Below are positions 44,114-54,311 of a stretch of DNA of 64,000 nt, one piece after another (position 1 is the first letter of the stretch; each line of letters begins with the position of its first letter). The DNA comes from Candidatus Poribacteria bacterium. GTDB taxonomy: Bacteria > Poribacteria > WGA-4E > WGA-3G. A program made the translations under genes and the position numbers. Below the pieces are notes generated by a model. The model ran no database searches, was not told the origin of the DNA, and saw nothing but the letters and a program-made list of their open reading frames with translations. Where the stretch lies: positions 4,458,204-4,522,203 of the forward strand of contig OY282386.1 in assembly GCA_958295945.1 (NCBI GenBank), in the 5' to 3' direction.

Positions 44114-46210
44114 TTATAGAGTTCGTGCGATTTGTTCATGGACATAACATTCTAACACATCTCCAATTTTTATGTCATCAAATTCTTCAATGCCGATTCC
44201 ACATTCATAGTTGGCTTGCACTTCATTCACATTGTCTTTGAATCGTCTGAGTGAATCAACCTTACCCTCGTAGATTAACCGATTGTCACGTAGGACACGT
44301 AAGGGTTCGTTATAGGTGATTTTTCCCCAATTGACGTAGCTGCCAGCAACTAATCCGCTTCGTGGTACTTTAAAGATTTCTCTGACTTCTGCACGTCCGA
44401 TAATGACTTCTCTGACTTCTGGGTCTAACAGACCTTCCATAGCAGATTTGATGTCCGTGATTATGTCGTAGATAACCGTATATGTGCGGACATCGATTCC
44501 TTCAGTTTCCGTAGCTTTTACTGCCTCTGTGGTTGGATGAACATTGAAACCGACCACGATACCATCTGATGCTGAAGCGAGTAGTATATCTGTTTCTGTG
44601 ATACCACCTGTAGCTTCATGTATGATATTTATCTTGACTTCGGGAGTGCTTAATTTTAGGAGTGATTCAGAAATGGCTTGGACTGAACCTTGTACATCTC
44701 CTTTAACAATCACATTTAATTCTTTGATGTCACCTTCCTGTATCTGTTGGAATAGGTCATCAAGACTTACATGACTGTGTGCTCCGAGTTTAGAGATGCG
44801 GTATTTATCCTGCCGTTCTTCGCTGATTGTGCGTGCATCTTTTTCAGAGTCAACAGCAAAGAATGGTTCTCCAGCTTCGGGTACACCTGTGAAACCGAGG
44901 ACGACCACAGGAGTTGACGGACCTGCGACTTTAAGCCGTTTACCATCATCGCTCATCATTGCCCTAACTTTGCCTGAGTATCGTCCTGATACGAATGTGT
45001 CACCAACCTTCAAAGTGCCGGATTGTACTAAAACGGTGGCGACTGCTCCTTTTCCTGTATCTACTTGAGCCTCAATAACGACTCCCCGAGCAGGTTTGTT
45101 CGGGTTTGCTTTGAGTTCTAGTAGGGCAGCTTCAAGGAGTAACATTTCTAACAGGGACTCAATCCCAGTGCCTTCAGTTGCTGACACTTGAACAACGATA
45201 GTTTGTCCACCCCAGTCTTCTGGAACTAAATCATTATCAACCAATTGCTGTTTAACGTGGTCTGGTCTTGCCCCTGGGACATCCATTTTATTGATAGCAA
45301 CGACAATGGGTACTTTTGCTGCTTTTGCGTGATTAATAGCCTCAATGGTCTGTGGCATGACACCGTCATCTGCGGCAACGATGAGGACGACTATATCTGT
45401 TGCTTGTGCGCCTCTTGCTCGCATTGCGGTGAATGCTGCGTGTCCTGGTGTATCAAGAAAAACGATGTTCCCTTCTTCTAATTCAACGTGATATGCCCCA
45501 ATATGTTGTGTAATATTTCCTGCTTCAGACTCACTGATATTTGACTTACGAATAGAGTCCAAGAGTGATGTTTTTCCATGGTCAACATGCCCCATAATAG
45601 TGATGACAGGTGCACGTGCTACCATGGATTCTGGCAAGTCTTCTTCATCAGCTAATAACTGTTCTTCAAGTGTTTGTTTCTGAACGACGTGGAAACCAAA
45701 GTGTTCACCAAGTATTAATAATGTTTGATAATCTAAACTTTGGTTAACTGATGCCATTATCTTCATTTTCATCAATTGCATGATCAATTGCGTTGATTGC
45801 AAATTAAGTAATGAAGCTAATGTGCCTACCGTCACACCCTCCTGAACTTGCATAACGTTGTCTACAGGTGTCTCATCTTCTTTGATTATTTCCTCAGTTT
45901 CTTTTGGTTCTTCTATTACTTCCTCATTTTCTTCTTCTATGTCTTCTTCAACTGTTTGTATATCCTCTTTTTCTGGTTCTGATTCAGTCTCTTGTTCGGG
46001 TGCCATTTCGGATTCCACCAACATAATTGTTTCGGGGTCCAAAGTGCTCATGTGGTTTCCTATTTCAAGTCCTAAATCTTCAAGAAAAACAATCAACTCC
46101 TTACTACTCAATCCGTGGCGTTTTGCCAATTCGTAGACGCGGACATTCTGACTTTGTGCTGTTCTTCTTTGTGTATCGTCTGATTGATTTTTACTTTTCC
46201 TCATCGGCAT
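44114..46210 (-). CDS. infB: Translation initiation factor IF-2
   Basis: 698 residues. Residues 22-60 are the N-terminal IF2_N-like helix domain ([21 protein letters not shown]); ~70-120 is a very acidic linker; a second IF2_N-like segment lies at 124-180. The GTPase P-loop is at 207-214 (GHVDHGKT), followed by [15 protein letters not shown] and the NKMD specificity motif. Domains II, III and IV follow, ending [12 protein letters not shown]. It brings fMet-tRNA to the 30S subunit. The N-terminus overlaps the end of ylxR by 20 bp. An ATG two codons further in is an alternative start. Confidence 0.96.
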   Translation of the reverse strand: MPMRKSKNQSDDTQRRTAQSQNVRVYELAKRHGLSSKELIVFLEDLGLEIGNHMSTLDPETIMLVESEMAPEQETESEPEKEDIQTVEEDIEEENEEVIEEPKETEEIIKEDETPVDNVMQVQEGVTVGTLASLLNLQSTQLIMQLMKMKIMASVNQSLDYQTLLILGEHFGFHVVQKQTLEEQLLADEEDLPESMVARAPVITIMGHVDHGKTSLLDSIRKSNISESEAGNITQHIGAYHVELEEGNIVFLDTPGHAAFTAMRARGAQATDIVVLIVAADDGVMPQTIEAINHAKAAKVPIVVAINKMDVPGARPDHVKQQLVDNDLVPEDWGGQTIVVQVSATEGTGIESLLEMLLLEAALLELKANPNKPARGVVIEAQVDTGKGAVATVLVQSGTLKVGDTFVSGRYSGKVRAMMSDDGKRLKVAGPSTPVVVLGFTGVPEAGEPFFAVDSEKDARTISEERQDKYRISKLGAHSHVSLDDLFQQIQEGDIKELNVIVKGDVQGSVQAISESLLKLSTPEVKINIIHEATGGITETDILLASASDGIVVGFNVHPTTEAVKATETEGIDVRTYTVIYDIITDIKSAMEGLLDPEVREVIIGRAEVREIFKVPRSGLVAGSYVNWGKITYNEPLRVLRDNRLIYEGKVDSLRRFKDNVNEVQANYECGIGIEEFDDIKIGDVLECYVHEQIARTL

Positions 46211-46484
46211 TTATCTCCTTATCAAGAATTGTCTGTTTGAACTCGTTGATAACTGATTTCGGTAATTGCTCTCGTAGCAATGCGTTTAACCGTTTTGGGA
46301 CTTTGAATGCTTCCTGAATGCATGACGTAGAACGACAGACATAAGCCCCGCGTCCGGGTAATTTTGTCAACTTTTGTATTTCCAATGCCTCACCTTTATG
46401 ACATACAAAACGGATTAAGATGTTTTGTGGAAATTTACAACGACACCCAATACAGGTGCGAATAGGTGTTTTCACGCTCTTCAT
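46191..46484 (-). CDS. ylxR: YlxR-like DUF448 RNA-binding protein
   Basis: 97 residues. RTCIGCRCKFPQNILIRFV and LPGRGAYVCRSTSCIQEA are the two hallmark blocks of the YlxR/DUF448 family (RxCxxCR and GRGAYVC). It is a small basic nucleic-acid-binding protein encoded between nusA and infB in most bacteria, linked to RNA metabolism. Overlaps infB, and lies 79 bp after nusA. Confidence 0.94.
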   Translation of the reverse strand: MKSVKTPIRTCIGCRCKFPQNILIRFVCHKGEALEIQKLTKLPGRGAYVCRSTSCIQEAFKVPKRLNALLREQLPKSVINEFKQTILDKEINADEEK

Positions 46485-46563
46485 CAATTGGCTACGGAGA
46501 CATAGTAAATCAAACCGGTCTCCAATATATGCAATGCATTACAAACAAATTAGTCTGCGACTG

Positions 46564-47811
46564 TTAATTGTCGTTACTTTCAGATGTGTCCTCCGATTCA
46601 ATATCTGCTTCAGAAGTCGTATCAGTTGTATCATTTTCATCTTCAACGGCAGTATTATCTTCGGTGTTTACAAAAGTTTCATCTGCTTCTTCATCTTTCT
46701 CTGCCTCTTCTATATTTTCTTTAAAGAGTGTTTGTAATGACACGGATACTTCTGCTTCACTCTTTATGTCAATATTCCATCCAGTTACTTTTGCTGCGAG
46801 TCTGGCATTTTGCCCACGTCTTCCAATTGCTAATGACAATTGGTCTTCTGCGACAATAACATTTGCGCTCATATCTTCTTCGTTAAGTTCAACGCGTCGT
46901 ATATCAGGAAGTTTTAGTGCATTGGTGATATAGACGCGGGGATCTTCGCTCCACTCAAGGAAATCAATTCTTTCGTTCTTGAGTTCGCGAACCATAGTTC
47001 GTACTCTTGCTCCTCGCACACCAACACACGTTCCAACAGGATCAATTCCATCTTCGGTTGCAGAGACAGCAACTTTGGCACGGTATCCTGGATCTCGAGC
47101 TACAGCCATTACGCGGACTTGCCCTTCATAAACTTCTGGCACTTCTTGCTCACAAAGCATCGCGACCAAGTCAGGTTCAGTTCTGGAAACAACTAACTGT
47201 TCACCCGACATGGTGTCTTTAACTTCGATGATTAAACACCGTAAGGAATCTCCCCGATTGTACCGATGTGGTGGTGGGATGTGGCTTGCAGGAAGCAACG
47301 CCTCTGTTCGTAGGATTTCTGTCCTTTCCAAATCCATAATAACATTAGGTCCGTCATAACGTTGTACATATCCAACAACGAGTTCCCCTTCACGTCCTTC
47401 AAATTCATTGTAGATGAGTTCGCGTTCAGCTTCTCTGAGTTTTCCAAGGAGTATTTGTCGTCCTAATTGCGCTTGGATGCGTCCAAATTCCTCAGGTTCT
47501 ATTTCAACTTCTAATATATCTCCAATTTCTGCATCAGGTTTATGTATTTTTGCCTGCTCAATCGGGATTTCCGTTGAGAAATCTTGCATGATATTCACAA
47601 CCTTTTTTGGGACGTGACACTTAATCTCCTCACTATCCAGTTGAATATCAATAGACACCTTTGCTTCAGGACCGTAATGTCGTAATGCGATGACACGTAA
47701 TGCTTCTTCAATAGCACTTAAAAACACATCTTCCGGTAAATCGGTGTGTCCCATCATTTGTCGAATAGAATTCTGTAAACTCTCTTTTCTTTCTTCAGTT
47801 TTCTGTTTCAT
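46564..47811 (-). CDS. nusA: Transcription termination/antitermination factor NusA
   Basis: 415 residues. The N-terminal RNA-polymerase-binding domain (1-125) is followed by S1 (GELVVGYVQRYDGPNVIMDL, ~133-200). Two KH domains come next: CVGVRGARVRTMVRELKNERIDFLEW (GxxGxR) and DQLSLAIGRRGQNARLAAKVTGW (GxxGxN). The C-terminus is a ~60-residue acidic Ser/Thr/Asp tail in place of the C-terminal repeats of E. coli NusA. AAGGAG precedes the ATG. It acts in transcription pausing, termination and antitermination. Confidence 0.96.
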   Translation of the reverse strand: MKQKTEERKESLQNSIRQMMGHTDLPEDVFLSAIEEALRVIALRHYGPEAKVSIDIQLDSEEIKCHVPKKVVNIMQDFSTEIPIEQAKIHKPDAEIGDILEVEIEPEEFGRIQAQLGRQILLGKLREAERELIYNEFEGREGELVVGYVQRYDGPNVIMDLERTEILRTEALLPASHIPPPHRYNRGDSLRCLIIEVKDTMSGEQLVVSRTEPDLVAMLCEQEVPEVYEGQVRVMAVARDPGYRAKVAVSATEDGIDPVGTCVGVRGARVRTMVRELKNERIDFLEWSEDPRVYITNALKLPDIRRVELNEEDMSANVIVAEDQLSLAIGRRGQNARLAAKVTGWNIDIKSEAEVSVSLQTLFKENIEEAEKDEEADETFVNTEDNTAVEDENDTTDTTSEADIESEDTSESNDN

Positions 47812-47959
47812 GATTCTCCTTTTCAGGACACAGCCTGCGAATTATGGTATTTCATAGATAAATTAGACACTGTGTATGCGTTAAGGTTGGGGTTCCTTGC
47901 AAACCGTTACAGGACTGCGTCTCTTTATGTATTGCTTACACCATAAATTATATTGCTGA

Positions 47960-48421
47960 CTACCAAATCAGTTGAATGTATCCTTTGCAAACTTGTGAAA
48001 TATCAATATTTGTGTTTTTCTCTGATGCTTGTTCTAAAATTATGCACTCGTCAATGACATTTTTGAGCAGCCCTTGAACTTCCAACACTTTTCCGTTAGT
48101 TGAAATGGTTTCAATTTTCACGGTTCTTCCTATATTTCGTTCAAAATCGCGTAGTGTTGTCAACGGACGGTCTATACCCGGTGAAGCGATTTCTAACTGC
48201 TTATAGTCATCCAATACTTGATGCACTTCCAATGCTGGACGAACCGCTTGATCTACAGTTTTACAATCTTGAACAGATAATCCTCCCTGTTTGTGTATCA
48301 ATAAACGGAGTATCTGACTTTTTTGCTTTCCTGCAGTTTCCACAGCAACCAATTCATATCCCTCTCTTTCAAGCAGAGGGGTTATTATATCCGATACGAT
48401 GATGTCTATTTCACCTGCCAT
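47960..48421 (-). CDS. rimP: Ribosome maturation factor RimP
   Basis: 153 residues: DIITPLLEREGYELVAVETAGKQKSQILRLLI, GLSVQDCKTVDQAVRPAL and LEIASPGIDRPLTTLRDFERNIGRTVKI are the conserved N-terminal and linker blocks of RimP, then the Sm-like C-terminal domain. Needed for 30S maturation. First gene of the cluster; 148 bp separate it from nusA. The upstream region should hold the cluster promoter, but 48422-49200 is dominated by repeats. Confidence 0.94.
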   Translation of the reverse strand: MAGEIDIIVSDIITPLLEREGYELVAVETAGKQKSQILRLLIHKQGGLSVQDCKTVDQAVRPALEVHQVLDDYKQLEIASPGIDRPLTTLRDFERNIGRTVKIETISTNGKVLEVQGLLKNVIDECIILEQASEKNTNIDISQVCKGYIQLIW

Positions 48422-48832
48422 ATATCTATAACCTATCTAAAAACAAAAAACGCGATTGTTCTCGGTTGTGGAGAGACCTCGCGGTTCTTCATAAGCGATT
48501 TTCAATCCCCATGAAATTGGGAAAAGAGATTCGCTACTACCACTGTAACAACAGCGATTTGATGAATTTGACCTACAGACGTTAGATTAGCATGTTAACA
48601 CTATCCTTTTTGGTATCCAAGCCAAATTCTTGATCCACACTAATGATTACTAAGAAACCTGATAACTTCACAGCAAGTTCCATTGAAGAATGTTTTTGTT
48701 TAAGACGCATGTATATGAATAAGTATAACTTATATATATGCTTTTGTCAAGATTTATTTTATTTGGGTGTGTAAAGTTTTTGGCAAAATATCCCAGTAAC
48801 CATTGTAGTGTGAAATCAAGTAATCAACGGTA
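48422..48832. other. Upstream region of rimP, with a dispersed fragment
   Basis: No gene. GGGTGTGTAAAGTTTTTGGCAAAATATCCCAGTAACCATTGTAGTG (48770-48814, in parts) resembles 59367-59408 (GGGGGTGTAAAGTTTTGCACA, AACCATTGTAGTG), a small dispersed repeat. The first ~300 bases carry an inverted pair around 48469-48500 and the probable, unidentified promoter of the rimP-ribF cluster. Confidence 0.45.
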
Positions 48833-49014
48833 TGAACGCCTGATGAAGATTAAGAAATAAATTGGGTAATTTGATTTCAAAGCCCAGCGCGCTTACAAAG
48901 CACCAAATCAAGAAATCAACGGTATGAACGCCTTTTGGCATTCCCCGCCTACGGGGTTTGGGGTGATTAAGATTACCCGTTTAATAAATTAATCTTCATT
49001 AGGCGTTCCCCGGT
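48833..49014. repeat. Inverted-repeat element with AACGCCTGATGAAGATTAA ends
   Basis: The left end AACGCCTGATGAAGATTAAGAAATAA (48836-48861) and the right end (inverted) AACGCCTAATGAAGATTAATTTATTA (near 49010) are about 80 percent identical. GGGTAAT is conserved on both inner sides. The interior has AACGGTATGAACGCC twice. A shorter relative is at 20944-21055. No coding capacity. Confidence 0.6.
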
Positions 49015-49063
49015 TATGAATGCGCTTAGACGAATACGCGTTTGGTATTCGGCATGATTCCCC

Positions 49064-49119
49064 GGGGCTCCGTGCCCCGCGATCTTTCCTCTCAACAATT
49101 GCGGGGCACGGAGACCCCG
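49064..49119. repeat. Inverted repeat of the variable-stem palindrome type
   Basis: GGGGCTCCGTGCCCCGC (49064-49080) pairs with GCGGGGCACGGAGACCCC (49101-49118), one base inserted, around 20 bases; ACTACAATGG follows. Similar in plan to the CTAC-flanked palindromes elsewhere, but with a longer loop. Confidence 0.55.
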
Positions 49120-49201
49120 CACTACAATGGATGGTAAGAGGTCAGTACCAAGAACTTTGCACACCCTTTTATTTTCGAGATATGCATGGTATACTATTAC
49201 T

Positions 49202-49801
49202 ATGAGTATGTTTCGTGAACATTGGGTCGGTGGCTTGACCGCCTACAGTGTCTTTTTCATAGTTTCGTTGATTGTAACAGTATCTGTTTCAATTTTATAT
49301 GGATCACCATTTGACTGGAATCCGACGATTGCATTGAATCCTTTTGGTATCCTTACATGCTTCACCATCGCGTTGTTGTTCGGATTGTTTCCTGATGTTG
49401 ACATCAAAAGCAAAAGTCAAAAGATATTCTATAGCGTTTTGTTTGTTCTGAACCTATCGCTTATTTTCTTTTTTCAAAGATACTTAGAGTCTGCGATTTT
49501 AGGATTGTTTGCCATGGTTCCCATTCTTAGCAAACATAGAGGTTGGACTCACTCAAGGATTACTATGATTCTGCTACCCGGTCTGTTTCTGGTTATTCCA
49601 CTCTATGTTGAATATTCAGGTTATGGTGTTGGGTGGAAAGAACTCCCAAAATTACTTGATTCGTTAGTGGAGTATGATAATCTTGATGAGACTTTTCGGA
49701 GTTGGTTAGCATTCTATGTTGCTGGTTTGATTGGATATGCGACACATCTATTCCTTGATGGAATTCTATTTCGTTCCCGCAAAAAAAGAGCACACCGATG
49801 A
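49202..49801 (+). CDS. YdjM-like (DUF457) membrane-bound metal-dependent hydrolase
   Basis: 199 residues from the ATG at 49202. Four to five hydrophobic helices. Conserved family motifs are LFGLFPDVDIKSKSQK (metal-binding Asp pair), KHRGWTHSRI (HRGxTHS) and YATHLFLDGI. YdjM-type proteins are LexA-regulated in E. coli and of uncertain substrate. TATACT lies 7 bp upstream with no ribosome site, compatible with a leaderless transcript. It overlaps the next gene by 4 bp (ATGA), so it is coupled to the CCA-adding enzyme. Confidence 0.8.
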   Translation: MSMFREHWVGGLTAYSVFFIVSLIVTVSVSILYGSPFDWNPTIALNPFGILTCFTIALLFGLFPDVDIKSKSQKIFYSVLFVLNLSLIFFFQRYLESAILGLFAMVPILSKHRGWTHSRITMILLPGLFLVIPLYVEYSGYGVGWKELPKLLDSLVEYDNLDETFRSWLAFYVAGLIGYATHLFLDGILFRSRKKRAHR

Positions 49802-51108
49802 AAATTGAGAAATTGAATATACAAAAGCTACGCAACAATCCAATCTTGAAATCTCTGCATGCTTTTGCAAAGAGACATGGTGTTGAATTATACCTTGTCG
49901 GGGGTGTCGTGCGGGATCTGCTTCTGAACAGACCGACGACAGATTATGACTTCACCATGGCTTCGGATGCGATTACATTTGCAAAAGAATTCGCTCAAAG
50001 CATCCGCGCACCGTGCATTCCTCTTGAAGAAAACCCTCCTACTGCAAGAGTAATAGTGAAACCGTCTGACCTTGTGCCAAGTGAAATGTGCTTAGATTTC
50101 GCACAATATCGAGCAGCAAGCCTTGAGGATGACTTATGTCTCCGAGATCTGACAATAAACTCTATGGCGATACCATTGGAATCTGTAATGGGGTCTGAAA
50201 ACACCGTATTAATAGACCCGTGCGATGGCGTGAAAGACCTGGAAGCGCATCGACTCCGTTTTCCCAGTAAACAGGTTATTCTTGACGATCCGCTTCGTTT
50301 ATTGCGAATATATCGCTTTGCAGCACAGTTAAGTTTCGAAGTGCCATATAAATCCGCTTTGCTGGTCTATGAAAATAGGAAACAATTAAAGACAGTCTCA
50401 AAGGAACGAGTTCGAGATGAGTTATTTAAGATGTTTAACATGCGAAATTCAAATCACCATATACATCAGATGTTTGAAATCGGTCTATTATCACAAGTTG
50501 TGCCATATATAAATCGGTTAAAAAAACATTGGTCTGCCTTAAGTTTTTTTGAGAATGCCCCGATTCCGATACCACTCTCTGCATATAAAACAGAAATAGA
50601 TACTTATCTTAACAAAGAATTAGGTCTAAATACATCCAGAAGGTCTTTAATGAAGCTCTGCCTGATTCTAAAGGGTAATCCTGCAAAAGTCGGCGAACAG
50701 CTTCGCCTAAGTAAAAAAGCCGTTCAGTTCATGAAATCTCTCTTTAATGAGTATCCACAACTTTATATTGAGAAATTGACAAAGAAAGAGAGAATAGATT
50801 TCTTGAGAGATACAGGAACCGATTGGTGGGGTGTACTTTTATATAACTCATACATAGATGATCTCCCGGCAATTGTGCCAACACAACTCGCAGCTGCCTA
50901 CTATCACCGTATCGTTCCAATTCTCAAACAGGGACGACTTATTACAGGAGCAGATCTCATCCAGAGATTTAGTCTGAAGGAAGGAAAGGTCATCGGAAAA
51001 CTGTTGAAGCAAGTAGAAGAGCAGCAGTTCTACGGTGAAATACGAACGCGTAAGGAAGCATTCGCCGCAGTAGAGAAACTTATTTGTGAGGAAGAGGAAT
51101 CCTTATAG
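49798..51108 (+). CDS. CCA-adding tRNA nucleotidyltransferase / poly(A) polymerase family
   Basis: 436 residues. Class II nucleotidyltransferase motifs: LVGGVVRDLLLNRPTTDYDF (Gly35-Gly36, Arg39-Asp40, Asp49 and Asp51 for metal), RDLTINSMAIPL, DDPLRLLRIYRFAAQLSF and the ERVRDELFKMF helix. It adds or repairs the 3' CCA end of tRNAs; poly(A) polymerase or A-adding specialisation cannot be ruled out. The C-terminal third is variable and helical, without an HD domain. The gene overlaps the YdjM-like gene. Confidence 0.9.
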   Translation: MKIEKLNIQKLRNNPILKSLHAFAKRHGVELYLVGGVVRDLLLNRPTTDYDFTMASDAITFAKEFAQSIRAPCIPLEENPPTARVIVKPSDLVPSEMCLDFAQYRAASLEDDLCLRDLTINSMAIPLESVMGSENTVLIDPCDGVKDLEAHRLRFPSKQVILDDPLRLLRIYRFAAQLSFEVPYKSALLVYENRKQLKTVSKERVRDELFKMFNMRNSNHHIHQMFEIGLLSQVVPYINRLKKHWSALSFFENAPIPIPLSAYKTEIDTYLNKELGLNTSRRSLMKLCLILKGNPAKVGEQLRLSKKAVQFMKSLFNEYPQLYIEKLTKKERIDFLRDTGTDWWGVLLYNSYIDDLPAIVPTQLAAAYYHRIVPILKQGRLITGADLIQRFSLKEGKVIGKLLKQVEEQQFYGEIRTRKEAFAAVEKLICEEEESL

Positions 51109-51777
51109 ATCAGTTTCACGTTTACGCAGAAATTTTGGAATGAGAGAAACTAAAAGGACAAGGACAGCGGCTAAAGACAGATAAATTAGTGTTTTGAAAA
51201 GATTACCCTCTCCACTGACTAACGCACCACCGATTTGCACATACGCGATGGTTCCTGGCAACATAAATATCGCTGAGACAAGGACATAGGTCGGAAAATT
51301 GATTTTGGTTAATCCGTAAGCGTAATTTTGTAGATTAAAGGGAATGTACGGCATTAGCCGCGTGAACATGACAATACGCCATCCTTCTTGTTCTACCTTC
51401 GCATCTATTTTTTGAAACTGTGCGTTTCCTGATATCCAACCTGCAACAAGTTCACGTGCAGCATAACGTGCAACAAGAAAGGCGAGAGAAACACCAATTG
51501 TTGCTCCAATCCACACATAGACAACACCCCATACCGGTCCAAATGCGATTCCTGACAGGACTGTGATAGGTGACCCCGGCAAAAAGAAAAGTGTGGCAAC
51601 AATGTAAAGACAGATATAGACTATAGGAGCGATTATTCCAAAACCTGAAACCCATTCTTTTAGTTTAGGTATGTTTTTCAGATTAATATATTCTGTTACA
51701 CCGTAATTTCTCAACAGTAAATAGGCAAATACTCCGAGTCCGATTACGATAATGAGTTTAATCAGTTTACTTTTCAT
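51103..51777 (-). CDS. TVP38/TMEM64 (DedA-related) membrane protein
   Basis: 224 residues from an ATG overlapping the stop of the upstream gene by 11 bp. Five to six hydrophobic helices. The family signatures are FLPGSPITVLSGIAFGPVWGVVYVWIGATIGVSLAFLVARYAAR, split into G.P......G..FG and the G...G....F...R motif, and RLMPYIPFNLQNYAYGLT. SNARE-associated/VTT-domain proteins are thought to scramble or flip lipids. Downstream partner of the 51767-53236 membrane protein. Confidence 0.88.
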   Translation of the reverse strand: MKSKLIKLIIVIGLGVFAYLLLRNYGVTEYINLKNIPKLKEWVSGFGIIAPIVYICLYIVATLFFLPGSPITVLSGIAFGPVWGVVYVWIGATIGVSLAFLVARYAARELVAGWISGNAQFQKIDAKVEQEGWRIVMFTRLMPYIPFNLQNYAYGLTKINFPTYVLVSAIFMLPGTIAYVQIGGALVSGEGNLFKTLIYLSLAAVLVLLVSLIPKFLRKRETDL

Positions 51778-53236
51778 TTGCTTTAGCAATTGCTTCCAAG
51801 TATGCTTTTATCTGTGATCGGTATCGGACAGGTATGCGATTGTTCTCAATTGCCAGCGCGTACTCTCGTTGTGCGGTAAGAACAATTTCACTAAACTGCA
51901 TATAGTCAGGTTCTGTCCCTTGATTTGCAGTATTTCCCGTGAAGACCCTTGTGATACTCGGTGTATCTGATGAATCCTCAGATTTTAATGTAAATTTATT
52001 TCGTGAGATTTGTATTGAAGGGGTTTCATCGCCTGTGAGTGGTTTCGTTGTTGTGTGATTTTGGACAGAAGGAGCGGTATTATTGTTCGTAAGTGTGAAA
52101 TCGGATGTTGTGTTTTCAACCTGAGTGCCTTGTGTTTCTATGTTACCAGATTCTTGACCTGGTGCACTCTCACTACTGGCAATTTCCCCTGAAGATTGGT
52201 CGGTTTCAATGCCTGCCAATGCGATATCTTTACGACTATCTATCAATTGTTCTTCAAGCAGTTTAAGGTGATTGGCTTGATGAAGGACATCTGCTAATTC
52301 ATGTAATGTATCGGGGGAAACAGTCTTCCCTTGAATTTGCTCTAACGTTTGACGAAGTTTCCCTTGTGGTATATTCTCAGACAATTTGGCAAATAGTTTT
52401 GCAAGTTGGTTTTGAAGTTCAGGACTAAGGTCGGGTTGTTCCGATAGTCTATCAAGTTCTTCAGCAATTTTAGTGGCATCCATATCTTTGAAGTGATCTG
52501 TGGTTTGGGTTGCTTGTGCTATTGCTTTATCATCTGGTAGTTCCGATCTGTCTTTCCTGACTTCACTATTCAATGCGTGTAAATGTTCATGTGCAGTATT
52601 AGCATTCGTTACCATTTTCAACTTTTCTATAGTCTTGCTGATTTTTTCTTTGATCTTAGAATCACTTACATCAACAGATTTTTCAGTAAGATTTGCAATT
52701 GTCATGGCAATCGCATTTTGTTCTGCAGCAGTTAACGGTGTTGGCAAATCATATTGACGAGGTATCGCAAAAGATAGGGCCATGACGACAATAGGAATAG
52801 TTAACCATTTTAATAATGGTGGCATAACATAAGGAATTACCTTTTTTGGATCACATTTTGCGATTGCTTCTGCTGAATCACCAATTTGTAGATCAACAAT
52901 TTCACCTTCTTGGTTTTTCTGAATTACTTCTAATGATGTATTCACACGTTCTTTCAGTTGCATTGTTTCATCAACAAAGGTGGCAATTTTTGTCAACTTT
53001 TCACGATGTCTAAGTCCGAGAAAAACTCCTATTATAACTACAAATCCAACTATACTTATTGTTATGTCTAAAATAGTGAATGGAAATGGGAACAGACGAA
53101 TAGCGATGTATAGAACTGCCATAATACAAAATTCAATGAAAAGACAGATTATTACATACTTTATCATTACCTGATTGTGTGCTCTGTTTTGAAGTGTTTT
53201 TAGTTGGTCTATGATGATTTGTCTTTGATTTGCCAT
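51767..53236 (-). CDS. Large membrane protein with helical periplasmic region (DUF4175-like)
   Basis: 489 residues from the ATG at 53236 (GGAGAAAA upstream). Hydrophobic helices at about 25-46, 50-70 and 145-160. Between and after them are long amphipathic helices (LTEKSVDVSDSKIKEKISKTIEKLKM, AEELDRLSEQPDLSPELQNQLAKL). The Ser/Thr/Asn-rich low-complexity stretch (~350-440) is a probable linker. The layout recalls DUF4175-type proteins found beside MoxR/BatA operons. It overlaps the GT9 gene upstream by 28 bp. It ends AKANEK with the TVP38 start inside. Function unknown. Confidence 0.75.
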   Translation of the reverse strand: MANQRQIIIDQLKTLQNRAHNQVMIKYVIICLFIEFCIMAVLYIAIRLFPFPFTILDITISIVGFVVIIGVFLGLRHREKLTKIATFVDETMQLKERVNTSLEVIQKNQEGEIVDLQIGDSAEAIAKCDPKKVIPYVMPPLLKWLTIPIVVMALSFAIPRQYDLPTPLTAAEQNAIAMTIANLTEKSVDVSDSKIKEKISKTIEKLKMVTNANTAHEHLHALNSEVRKDRSELPDDKAIAQATQTTDHFKDMDATKIAEELDRLSEQPDLSPELQNQLAKLFAKLSENIPQGKLRQTLEQIQGKTVSPDTLHELADVLHQANHLKLLEEQLIDSRKDIALAGIETDQSSGEIASSESAPGQESGNIETQGTQVENTTSDFTLTNNNTAPSVQNHTTTKPLTGDETPSIQISRNKFTLKSEDSSDTPSITRVFTGNTANQGTEPDYMQFSEIVLTAQREYALAIENNRIPVRYRSQIKAYLEAIAKANEK

Positions 53237-54246
53237 TCCATTTTCTCCGAAGCAGCAAACACCATTTCTGGTGTGATAGATTTCAAGTTTTTGCGTGCTA
53301 CATCTGCATAGTCGTCCCATTCTTTCGGTGATAGGGTTTGCATCAACTCACATCCTTGTCGTGCAATTACTGTATGTTTGTCCCATTTTGGACCCCATTG
53401 ATTTGGGTTTGATCCTCCGAAAAGTGCAATTGTAGGCGTTTTCACTGCTGTGCTTAGGTGCATCGGTCCTGTATCATTGCTGATGTAGAGATGACAGCGT
53501 TGTAAGAGTCCGGCGAGTTGCATCAGAGTTACATCGTCAACAATAGTGGATGAAAATGCCATCTGTCTTTGCACCTGATGTGCAAGTTCTCCTTCATTCG
53601 GTCCTGTTGTTATGATGATATGTGCATCATAAGCATCGTGGAACATATTAGCGAGAGTTGCAAAGTTGTCAACAGACCATCTACGATAAGATGTTGCTGC
53701 ACCTGGATTTAGTCCGATAATTGGTCTGCCATCATTTAGATTTTTACTTTCAAGGAAATCGTCTCTCCAGACTTTTCCTTCATCATCTACAAAGACATCT
53801 GGTTCGTCATCCGCAACTTCAATCCCAATTGTTCGAACAACATCAAGGTATCGTTGTGTTTCGTGTTGCACTGTGTTGTTAGGAACTGAAGCGTGAAGCA
53901 ACCATTTTCCACCTGAATTGGTTTCAAAACCTACACGGAACGGGATTCTGGCAAGAAATGTGAGTAACACTAAACGGAAAGTGGGTTGTAGGACTACCGC
54001 AATATCAAACTTTCTCTGATGAATTTGATGAATTAGCTTAGGAACTGACGACTGATAGGTAATAACTTCATTCAAGTGTGGGTTTGCTGAGACCAAATCA
54101 TCCCGTGTCGGTGCTACCATATATACAATGTATGCCTCGGTGAAGTGTTGTCGTAGAGCTTGAATTACAGGTGTTGTTAAAACGGTTTCTCCCAGTGGTG
54201 CGAGTCTGATGATTAGGATACGTTTGAACTGATCGGATACATGCAT
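53209..54246 (-). CDS. Glycosyltransferase family 9 (heptosyltransferase-like)
   Basis: 345 residues. ILIIRLAPLGETVLTTPVIQALRQHFTEA is the GT9 N-terminal block. The C-terminal nucleotide-sugar-binding half has IGLNPGAATSYRRWSVDNFATLANMF and CHLYISNDTGPMHLSTAVKTPTIALFGGSNPNQWGP, the ADP-heptose/LPS heptosyltransferase signature. It builds the inner core of lipopolysaccharide in most homologues, which supports an outer-membrane organism. First gene of a three-gene overlapping unit. Confidence 0.92.
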   Translation of the reverse strand: MHVSDQFKRILIIRLAPLGETVLTTPVIQALRQHFTEAYIVYMVAPTRDDLVSANPHLNEVITYQSSVPKLIHQIHQRKFDIAVVLQPTFRLVLLTFLARIPFRVGFETNSGGKWLLHASVPNNTVQHETQRYLDVVRTIGIEVADDEPDVFVDDEGKVWRDDFLESKNLNDGRPIIGLNPGAATSYRRWSVDNFATLANMFHDAYDAHIIITTGPNEGELAHQVQRQMAFSSTIVDDVTLMQLAGLLQRCHLYISNDTGPMHLSTAVKTPTIALFGGSNPNQWGPKWDKHTVIARQGCELMQTLSPKEWDDYADVARKNLKSITPEMVFAASEKMEWQIKDKSS

Positions 54247-54311
54247 CGTGGTATTTCGTCTGTTGCTATGAATTGCTTATTTCTTATTGTCACGGTATAA
54301 TACATCAAAAT